NCBI GenBank assembly: GCA_018666295.1
Contig: JABIZW010000158.1
Coordinates: 1-9,111, forward strand
Direction: 5' to 3'
DNA: 9,111 bases
Source of the DNA: Halieaceae bacterium
Lineage (GTDB): Bacteria > Pseudomonadota > Gammaproteobacteria > Pseudomonadales > Halieaceae
Shown here one piece after another: positions 1 to 5,427 of the stretch (position 1 is the stretch's first letter; each line of letters opens with the position of its first letter). A model generated the notes under the pieces. It made no database searches and was not told the DNA's origin. It saw only the letters and a list, made by a program, of their open reading frames with translations. The translations under genes were made by a program, and so were the position numbers.

Positions 1-327
1 CGTGCAATCGCGAATTTATCAGCCGCGGCTAAAATAGTGCAGCAACGTGATGCGCTCAAAGCGCAGCGGAAAAAAGAAGTCGCTGTCAAAAAACTCAAGT
101 CCATGATGAACGAACTCGGAATTTCTGCCGACGACATTACCGGTGCTGTGAAGGCAAAGTCTGCAAAACGAAAGTCGACGGGGCCAAAGAAGGGCAACAA
201 AGTCGCCCCTAAGTACCAGATTACAGTCAATGGTGTGGCGCATCAGTGGACCGGCCGTGGTCGCACACCGGTTGTCTTTAAAGACCACGTGGCGCAAGGT
301 GGCGCGCTCGACGACTGCCTCATTTAG
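1..327 (+). CDS. H-NS family nucleoid-associated DNA-binding protein, C-terminal part (5' end outside window)
   Basis: The frame is open from the first base to a TAG at 325-327 and shows 108 residues; the true start lies upstream, although a GTG occurs at 37. Seen: a charged, helix-prone stretch (about residues 8-48 of the visible part) that fits the end of the oligomerisation coiled coil, a Lys-rich linker (about 51-71), and a C-terminal domain with KYQ at 71-73 and the core WTGRGRTP at 83-90, ending in GGALDDCLI. In H-NS proteins the (Q/R)GR loop enters the minor groove of AT-rich DNA, and the family condenses and silences such DNA. The usual Trp after the GRGR-x-P motif is Val here. The stop is only 14 bases before rsmA, so co-transcription is likely. 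An H-NS-like gene is not the usual neighbour of rsmA. Family call is solid; whether it is a global or specialised paralogue cannot be told. Confidence 0.85.
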   Translation, partial: RAIANLSAAAKIVQQRDALKAQRKKEVAVKKLKSMMNELGISADDITGAVKAKSAKRKSTGPKKGNKVAPKYQITVNGVAHQWTGRGRTPVVFKDHVAQGGALDDCLI

Positions 328-330
328 CGC

Positions 331-337
331 GAGGAAA
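331..337 (+). promoter_or_regulatory. Ribosome binding site for rsmA
   Basis: GAGGAAA lies just after the H-NS-like stop, with GAGG ending 7 bases before the GTG at 342. It supports the GTG start and translation of rsmA from a shared message. Confidence 0.7.
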
Positions 338-341
338 TCGC

Positions 342-1151
342 GTGCGCAAAGACGCTCGTAGAGCCGATACAGTGCGTCCAAAGACGCACGTACCGCGCAA
401 ACGTTTCGGGCAGAACTTCCTCACAGATCAATCCGTAATCACCGCGATTGCGCGTGCCATTGCACCCTCGGCATCAGACAACATGATCGAGATTGGGCCT
501 GGCCAAGGGGCGCTGACAGACGCCCTTTTTGAAAGTGGCTGTGCGATTAATGCAATCGAAATCGATCGCGATTTACAGTCGCAACTGCGAGTCATGTTTT
601 TTAATCGCGATTTTACACTGCATAACGCCGATGCACTCCAGTTCGATTTTAACGCGCTGTCCAAGTCACCGGGAGATTTGAGAATCGTGGGGAATCTCCC
701 CTACAATATTTCGACGCCCTTAATATTTAAATTACTGTCGCACTTATCCGTCATAAAAGACATGCACTTTATGTTGCAAAAAGAGGTTGTGGATCGGCTC
801 ACTGCAGAGCCAGGCAATAAAACCTGGAGTCGAATGAGTGTCATGACGCAAATAGACTGCACCGTTGAACATTTATTTGACGTACCACCCGAGGCGTTTT
901 ACCCACCACCCAAAGTCCAGTCGGCGATTGTCAGACTCGCGCCACGCGTCGAACGTTATCGCCCTGAGTGCCCGCGCGTACAGCTTTCAAGCCTGGTTCA
1001 GCAAGCCTTTTCACAGCGCAGAAAGACATTACGAAATAACCTTAAAGGCGTTATCGACGAGTCTGAGATCGAAGCCTTAGGCATTGACCCTTCGTGCCGC
1101 GCCGAGACGCTGTCGCTAGACCAGCTTGTGGACCTCGCGCTGCACCACTAG
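342..1151 (+). CDS. rsmA: 16S rRNA (adenine1518-N6/adenine1519-N6)-dimethyltransferase RsmA (KsgA)
   Basis: This SAM-dependent enzyme dimethylates two adjacent adenines in the 3' terminal helix of 16S rRNA and acts as a late checkpoint in 30S subunit assembly. The 269-residue product is close to the E. coli length (273). Seen: the N-terminal RFGQNFL signature at 21-27, SAM-binding motif I EIGPGQG at 50-56, the acidic ribose-binding region AIEIDRD at 71-77, the catalytic NLPYNIST at 118-125, FMLQKEVV at 143-150, PPPKV at 188-192, and the C-terminal QRRKTLRNNL. The GTG start has a good ribosome binding site at 331-337. It follows an H-NS-family gene instead of the pdxA found in E. coli, and apaH follows after 97 bases without the usual apaG. 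Confidence 0.98.
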   Translation: MRKDARRADTVRPKTHVPRKRFGQNFLTDQSVITAIARAIAPSASDNMIEIGPGQGALTDALFESGCAINAIEIDRDLQSQLRVMFFNRDFTLHNADALQFDFNALSKSPGDLRIVGNLPYNISTPLIFKLLSHLSVIKDMHFMLQKEVVDRLTAEPGNKTWSRMSVMTQIDCTVEHLFDVPPEAFYPPPKVQSAIVRLAPRVERYRPECPRVQLSSLVQQAFSQRRKTLRNNLKGVIDESEIEALGIDPSCRAETLSLDQLVDLALHH

Positions 1152-1248
1152 CGACACGACTAGCTGCCCCACTCAACAGCGGCTATCTGAATTCGCCAAG
1201 GCCCGCTACACTCAGGTCTCATCACGCCAAGCAACATACGAGAGATCC

Positions 1249-2064
1249 ATGGCGACCTACGTAGTGGGAGACATACAGGGCTGTTTCAAGCCGTTTCAAC
1301 AACTGTTGAAGCGAGTCAATTTCAATCCCGACAAGGACGTTATCTGGAGTGTCGGTGACCTGATTAACAGAGGCCCGAATAACCTCGACACCCTGCGCTG
1401 GTTTTATGAACGACGCGATAACGTGGTCACCGTACTGGGCAATCATGAACTGCACTTAATGGCCGTGTCATCCGGCGTCCGCAAGATCAATAAGTCTGAT
1501 AATTTTGACGATATTCTCGATGCTCAGGATCGAGACAAACTGATCGAGTGGCTACACCATCAGCCACTGATTCACTGTGAGCACAACGTGACCATGGTTC
1601 ACGCTGGCATTCCGCCGATGTGGACGGTGCGTGACGCGGTCGACAGAGCCGCGGAAGTTGAGCGAGTACTGCGCAGCTCTGCCTGCACAAAATTTTTCAG
1701 CGCCATGTACGGCAACGAGCCCATCGTCTGGCGCGATGATCTCTCGGGGATGACCCGCCTCAGAGTAATTACTAATTATTTAACACGAATGCGCTACTGC
1801 ACCAAAAAGGGCAAGCTCGATCTCATTAATAAGGGTCCAACACCCATCACAAATGCGCTCAAAGGGAAGAAGGTGGCACCGTGGTTCACCCACAGCGAAC
1901 GACTGACCAAAGACGACACTATTATTTTCGGTCACTGGGCCTCGATTGACGGTATCACTGACTCAACCAATACCATCGGACTCGATACCGGCTGTGTTTG
2001 GGGCAATGAAATGACATTTTTGGAATTAGAAACGCGCCGCTTTTACCGATGTCGCTGCTCATGA
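1249..2064 (+). CDS. apaH: Symmetrical bis(5'-nucleosyl)-tetraphosphatase ApaH (Ap4A hydrolase)
   Basis: It cleaves diadenosine tetraphosphate symmetrically to two ADP and also decaps Np4-capped RNA, which controls alarmone levels and RNA 5' ends in the cytoplasm. The ATG at 1249 gives 271 residues (E. coli about 280) beginning MATYVVGD, which matches the family N-terminus. An in-frame GTG at 1126 would add 41 unconserved residues overlapping rsmA, so I reject it. Metallophosphatase motifs seen: GDIQG at 7-11 (Gln where E. coli has His), GDLINRGP at 36-43, GNHE at 64-67, the HAG of MVHAGIPP, and FGHWAS near the C-terminus. A weak GAGAG lies at 1240-1244. The TGA stop overlaps the cca ATG. The rsmA-apaH gap (1152-1248) shows no hairpin or convincing promoter, so apaH is probably part of the rsmA operon. 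Confidence 0.97.
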   Translation: MATYVVGDIQGCFKPFQQLLKRVNFNPDKDVIWSVGDLINRGPNNLDTLRWFYERRDNVVTVLGNHELHLMAVSSGVRKINKSDNFDDILDAQDRDKLIEWLHHQPLIHCEHNVTMVHAGIPPMWTVRDAVDRAAEVERVLRSSACTKFFSAMYGNEPIVWRDDLSGMTRLRVITNYLTRMRYCTKKGKLDLINKGPTPITNALKGKKVAPWFTHSERLTKDDTIIFGHWASIDGITDSTNTIGLDTGCVWGNEMTFLELETRRFYRCRCS

Positions 2065-3173
2065 GTGATTTATCGCTCGGCCCGGGCACCCAAATTTACC
2101 GAGTAGGTGGCGCGGTCAGAGATACACTACTGAGCCATCCTTTCCACGAGACAGATTGGGTTGTTGTGGGCTCCACACCCGACGCCCTCAAAGTCGCCGG
2201 ATTTAAACAGGTGGGTAGCGACTTCCCGGTATTTCTGCACCCCGTAACACATGAGGAGTACGCGCTTGCGCGAACAGAGCGCAAGTCTGGCCCGGGGTAC
2301 CACGGATTCACAGTCTTTGCAGACCCCAATGTCACCCTTGAAGAAGACCTGCAGCGACGAGACCTGACCATCAATGCCATGGCAATGGACGCGAGCGGCA
2401 GGCTCATAGACCCCTATGGAGGCCAGCGTGATCTCGATGAAAAAGTGTTGCGCCATGTCTCTGATAGTTTTTCAGAAGATCCCTTACGAGTGCTTCGCGT
2501 CTGTCGATTTGCCGCGCGCTACGAGCACTTAGGCTTCTCGGTCGCCACCGAAACCCTCGAATTGATGCGTGAGATTGTTGCCGAAGGTGGATTGCAGGAA
2601 CTGGCACCAAACCGCATTTGGCGTGAAACAGAGCGCGCGCTTGAAGAGCAAATACCTGCACGGTATTTTGCATTGCTGTCAGCGCTGGGTGGAGACCAGC
2701 CCCTCTTCGGCTGTCAGTTTTTCGAGACGGCACTGACAGCACTTCATAGCGTCGCCGCAAAACATGGGGACGCACTGTATCGATGGGCTGGACTGATCGC
2801 CATTGCCACAGCACCCAACAAAACACTGGCACTACCGGTTGCGACAATTCCAAAACGCTTTCAGAAAGTGGCGCAACAAGTGCACTGTTACCTCGCACAA
2901 CCCCCACAAGACGCACACCAAGCGCTGCAAATGCTCGAGGGGCTGGATGCGTTTCGACAGGGATCTTACTTTCAAACGGTTTTAGACGTCCTTCACTGTA
3001 TTGATCCGCTTTTCAGCGCACGAACTGTGGCACGCATGACACAAGCGCAAGCGCAGGCAATAGCGGTTAGGGGTTCGACCTTTGCATCGCGTGGCGTAAA
3101 AGGCCCAGAGATTAAACACGCTGTCTCAAAAGCCCGAATCGCGGCGATCGAACCCCTCTTTAGCACCCATTAA
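2061..3173 (+). CDS. cca: CCA tRNA nucleotidyltransferase, form lacking the HD domain
   Basis: It adds or repairs the 3' terminal CCA of tRNAs using CTP and ATP without a nucleic acid template. I place the start at the ATG at 2061, which forms an ATGA with the apaH stop and implies translational coupling (370 residues); an ATG at 2049 would add four. Seen: the nucleotidyltransferase motif GGAVRD at 16-21, the metal-binding site E30-T-D32-WVVVG (E. coli has DRD), FPVFLHP and EEYALARTERKSG, flexible-loop motif RRDLTIN at 99-105, nucleotide-selecting EDPLR at 139-143, and the ELAPNRIW-ETERAL segment. E. coli Cca is 412 residues and has a C-terminal HD phosphohydrolase (HDLGKG). Here the C-terminal third is shorter and has no such motif, so CCA addition is expected but not the phosphatase or cyclic phosphodiesterase activities. 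It converges on folB with a 3-base gap. Confidence 0.96.
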   Translation: MSDLSLGPGTQIYRVGGAVRDTLLSHPFHETDWVVVGSTPDALKVAGFKQVGSDFPVFLHPVTHEEYALARTERKSGPGYHGFTVFADPNVTLEEDLQRRDLTINAMAMDASGRLIDPYGGQRDLDEKVLRHVSDSFSEDPLRVLRVCRFAARYEHLGFSVATETLELMREIVAEGGLQELAPNRIWRETERALEEQIPARYFALLSALGGDQPLFGCQFFETALTALHSVAAKHGDALYRWAGLIAIATAPNKTLALPVATIPKRFQKVAQQVHCYLAQPPQDAHQALQMLEGLDAFRQGSYFQTVLDVLHCIDPLFSARTVARMTQAQAQAIAVRGSTFASRGVKGPEIKHAVSKARIAAIEPLFSTH

Positions 3174-3176
3174 CAC

Positions 3177-3536
3177 CTAACGGTCGCGGCAAACGACCAG
3201 CGAGACACCCACCACTTTTGCGAGCGACACGGCACCTGGCTTGTCAATTTGAATGCGCACCTGACTCACTGGCCACGACTCAAAAATATGATCAGCAATG
3301 GCTACCGCCAGCGCCTCAAGGAGCTGAAAATCAGACTGCTCAACAAAGGTCATCACCTGCCCTGCCAGCGCCGCATAATCCAGTGCATGCGTCAGATCGT
3401 CTGTCACTGCGGCCTTTGCAAAGTCTGCCGTAAGATCAAGATTAATCTCCAAACGCTGCTTTATGGTCCGCTCCCAGTCGTAGCACCCGATGACCGCCTC
3501 AGGTTGTAGACCGTGAATCCGAACTACGCCATTCAT
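3177..3536 (-). CDS. folB: Dihydroneopterin aldolase FolB
   Basis: It converts 7,8-dihydroneopterin to 6-hydroxymethyl-7,8-dihydropterin and glycolaldehyde in tetrahydrofolate synthesis, as a cytoplasmic octamer in the known family members. The 119-residue product shows the family's conserved residues: the Y-D-W-E block with E22, Y54 in LDYAAL, E74 in LLEAL, and the lysine K99 in DKPGAV. The ATG at 3536-3534 forms an ATGA with the tsaD stop, and a GAGGT on the minus strand lies 6 bases upstream, inside the end of tsaD. A TTG at 3551 in frame would put that ribosome binding site within the gene, so I use 3536. It is co-transcribed with and coupled to tsaD. The plsY gene usual between these two in gammaproteobacteria is absent. 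Confidence 0.96.
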   Translation of the reverse strand: MNGVVRIHGLQPEAVIGCYDWERTIKQRLEINLDLTADFAKAAVTDDLTHALDYAALAGQVMTFVEQSDFQLLEALAVAIADHIFESWPVSQVRIQIDKPGAVSLAKVVGVSLVVCRDR

Positions 3537-4576
3537 ACGCCGACCTCGCAATCTGGGGGTGTCAATTCAGTGATTGGCCATCGCGCACGAACGCTTGGCA
3601 GATCAGGATCACGCTGCCCCTGCGATAAGCGCAGCGCGCCAGCGAAGGCGATCATGGCGCCATTATCTGTGCACAAGTGAGGTGCTGGATAAAGAACACG
3701 TGCACCCTCCTTGGCAAGCGCCTCCTCGAGACGAGCACGCAGTCGTCGATTGGCACTGACGCCACCGGCCATCACGAGCGTGTTGACTGACTCTTGCTTT
3801 AGGGCTCTTTTACACTTAATCACGAGCGTATCAACAACAGCTTCTTCAAAACATCGCGCCACATCTGCTCGACTTTGATCGCTCAGATCATCCGCGGCGC
3901 GTAATTTTTTGATGCAAGTCCCGACGTGTGTTTTTAATCCCGAAAAACTAAAATCGAGTCCTGGATGCTTCACCATGGGTCGTGGAAAGGCAAATCGCTC
4001 TGGGTTGCCCAACTCTGCAAGTTGCGCAACCTGCGGCCCACCCGGGTAAGGCAACCCCAACAGTTTGGCTGTTTTATCAAACGCCTCTCCCGCCGCATCA
4101 TCGAGCGACTCACCCAACAACTGATAATCGCCAAACGCATTGGCACGAATCAGCTGTGTGTGCCCGCCGGAGACAAGCAATGCGACAAACGGATATTCAG
4201 GCGGATCATCTGACATCAGTGGCGCCATCAGATGTCCTTCCATGTGATGAATACCGAGCGCTGGAACGCCCAACCCTGCGGCTATTGAGCGCGCAATCGT
4301 TGCCCCAACAATGAGCGCCCCCAGCAAGCCGGGGCCCGAAGTGTAGGCAATAGCGTCAATATCTGACTTTTGAAGCTGCGCGTCCAACAACACGCGGTCA
4401 ATGAGCGGAAGCGTTTTACGAATGTGGTCACGTGAGGCCAATTCAGGCACTACACCGCCGTATTCGGCATGGACGGCCACCTGCGAATACAACGCATCAG
4501 ACACCAGACCCACTTCGGTATCGTAAAGCGCGACCCCTGTCTCATCGCAACTCGTTTCCAGACCTAATACACGCAA
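3533..4576 (-). CDS. tsaD: tRNA N6-threonylcarbamoyladenosine transferase TsaD
   Basis: TsaD transfers the threonylcarbamoyl group from threonylcarbamoyl-AMP to A37 of tRNAs reading ANN codons, working with TsaB and TsaE, which are not in this window. The product is 347 residues (E. coli 337). Seen: the N-terminal MRVLGLETSCDET, metal ligands H111 and H115 in HHMEGH, nucleotide-binding SGGHTQLI at 136-143, DDAAGEAFDKTAKLLGLPYPGG at about 159-180, DFSFSGLKT at 208-216, AGGVSANR at 270-277, and the metal-binding D304 in CTDNGAM. I choose the TTG at 4576-4574 because it gives exactly the conserved family N-terminus. A GTG at 4612 would add 12 unconserved residues. It is divergent from rpsU and overlaps folB by an ATGA. 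No clear sigma-70 promoter was found for it in the 136-base divergent gap. Confidence 0.97.
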   Translation of the reverse strand: MRVLGLETSCDETGVALYDTEVGLVSDALYSQVAVHAEYGGVVPELASRDHIRKTLPLIDRVLLDAQLQKSDIDAIAYTSGPGLLGALIVGATIARSIAAGLGVPALGIHHMEGHLMAPLMSDDPPEYPFVALLVSGGHTQLIRANAFGDYQLLGESLDDAAGEAFDKTAKLLGLPYPGGPQVAQLAELGNPERFAFPRPMVKHPGLDFSFSGLKTHVGTCIKKLRAADDLSDQSRADVARCFEEAVVDTLVIKCKRALKQESVNTLVMAGGVSANRRLRARLEEALAKEGARVLYPAPHLCTDNGAMIAFAGALRLSQGQRDPDLPSVRARWPITELTPPDCEVGV

Positions 4577-4586
4577 AATACATCGA

Positions 4587-4591
4587 CCCTC
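4587..4591 (-). promoter_or_regulatory. Ribosome binding site deciding the TTG start of tsaD
   Basis: The minus strand reads GAGGG, ending 10 bases before the TTG at 4576. Spacing is at the long end, but no ATG exists near the conserved N-terminus. The site would lie inside the coding region if the GTG at 4612 were used. Confidence 0.5.
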
Positions 4592-4623
4592 GAAAAATGC
4601 GGAACTTACCACGATGTTAGCCT

Positions 4624-4652
4624 TTGCAAAACGCTGTCCGGCTACCTATACT
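4624..4652 (+). promoter_or_regulatory. Sigma-70 promoter for the rpsU operon
   Basis: A -35 box TTGCAA (4624-4629, 4 of 6 consensus) and a -10 box TATACT (4647-4652, 5 of 6) are separated by exactly 17 bases. The predicted transcript start is about 4659, which gives a leader of about 54 bases before rpsU. The -35 sits within the short palindrome TTTGCAAA (4623-4630). No LexA-type box (CTG-N10-CAG) is visible, unlike the SOS link reported for the E. coli operon. Confidence 0.65.
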
Positions 4653-4700
4653 GCGCGCCGTGAAAATAATTGCGGCAGAAATGTGTCGCGAAGCAACAAT

Positions 4701-4708
4701 AGGATAAG
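4701..4708 (+). promoter_or_regulatory. Ribosome binding site for rpsU
   Basis: AGGATAAG; the AGGA core ends 8 bases before the ATG at 4713. This is a strong and well-spaced site, as expected for a ribosomal protein gene. Confidence 0.7.
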
Positions 4709-4712
4709 TTGA

Positions 4713-4928
4713 ATGCCCGCAGTAAAGATCAAAGAAAACGAGCCCTTTGACGTCGCACTTCGTCGTTTCAAGCGTTCATGCGAGAAAGCAGGCTTGTTAG
4801 CCGAAGTCCGAAAGCGTGAGCACTATGAAAAGCCCACAACAGTGCGCAAACGTGCGGCGGCGGCAGCTGTTAAGCGTCACCTCAAAAAAATGTCTCGAGA
4901 AAACCGTAAGCGTCAGCGTTTGTACTAA
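4713..4928 (+). CDS. rpsU: 30S ribosomal protein S21
   Basis: S21 is a small basic protein of the 30S subunit that sits near the 3' end of 16S rRNA and helps mRNA engagement at initiation. The 71-residue product matches E. coli S21 in length and nearly throughout, including PFDVALRRFKRSCEKAG (14-30 approximately), YEKPTT and the basic C-terminal half ending in RQRLY. It is the first gene of the macromolecular synthesis operon, with its own promoter at 4624-4652. The next gene begins 18 bases after its stop, with no hairpin between them. Confidence 0.99.
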   Translation: MPAVKIKENEPFDVALRRFKRSCEKAGLLAEVRKREHYEKPTTVRKRAAAAAVKRHLKKMSRENRKRQRLY

Positions 4929-4946
4929 CCCCTCCTTGGTGGCGAG

Positions 4947-5405
4947 ATGTCCGAATCTGAGCACTTAGTCGCACGCATTAAAGCCTCAATGAAAGAGGCC
5001 ATGAAAGCACGAGCGAAAGAACGCCTCGCCACAATCCGGCTGATCCTGGCCGACTTTAAACGAGTTGAAGTCGACGAGCGCATCGAGATTGATGACGCCC
5101 GAGCGCTGTTGATTCTTGACAAAATGGTCAAGCAGCGTCGCGACTCGGCAACACAATTTCAAGATGCGGGGCGTGATGAACTCGCGGCGATTGAAATGGC
5201 TGAAATCGCAATCATTCAAGAATTTTTACCGAAACAGTTGAGTGAAGATGAGATCATCGCCATGATCGATGACGCGCTCAGTGTCATTGAGGTCAAAGGC
5301 ATGGCTGCCATGGGCGCCCTGATGGGAGCCATAAAGCCAAAATTACAGGGCCGTGCCGATATGGGTGCCGTATCGAAGATCGTAAAGGCTAAACTCACGG
5401 CTTGA
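4947..5405 (+). CDS. yqeY: GatB/YqeY domain protein
   Basis: The 152-residue protein matches the stand-alone YqeY family, which resembles the tRNA-binding tail of GatB, the B subunit of Asp-tRNA(Asn)/Glu-tRNA(Gln) amidotransferase. The molecular role of the stand-alone proteins is not established; tRNA-related function is inferred from the fold. Seen: an N-terminal basic helical half (RIKASMKEAMKARAKERLATIRLI), the acidic IEIDDARALLILDKMVKQRRDS segment, E-x-A-IIQEFLPKQLSEDEI at about 88-106, and the compact C-terminal GAIKPKLQGRADMGAVSKIVK motif typical of the family. No signal peptide or membrane segment is present. The start ATG at 4947 has only a weak GGTGG before it. It lies between rpsU and dnaG, a placement seen in many proteobacteria but not in E. 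coli. Confidence 0.93.
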   Translation: MSESEHLVARIKASMKEAMKARAKERLATIRLILADFKRVEVDERIEIDDARALLILDKMVKQRRDSATQFQDAGRDELAAIEMAEIAIIQEFLPKQLSEDEIIAMIDDALSVIEVKGMAAMGALMGAIKPKLQGRADMGAVSKIVKAKLTA

Positions 5406-5427
5406 GCACCGCCTTAGGTCGTCGAAT

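Noticed and set aside
19..381. Minus-strand open frame of 120 codons across the H-NS/rsmA junction
   Set aside because: It is opposite two supported genes; its composition is that of a reverse-strand shadow.
1184..1212. Promoter for apaH in the rsmA-apaH gap
   Set aside because: TACACT (1207-1212) is a passable -10, but no -35 match lies 16-18 bases upstream.
1126..1248. Upstream in-frame extension of apaH from the GTG at 1126
   Set aside because: The 41 extra residues resemble nothing in ApaH, overlap rsmA, and the ATG at 1249 gives the family N-terminus.
2404..2916. Minus-strand open frame of 170 codons inside cca
   Set aside because: It is antisense to conserved Cca motifs, has no ribosome binding site and no recognisable domain.
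4634..4649. LexA-like box near the rpsU promoter
   Set aside because: CTG at 4634-4636 has TAT where CAG is needed 10 bases on, so the SOS box is not met.
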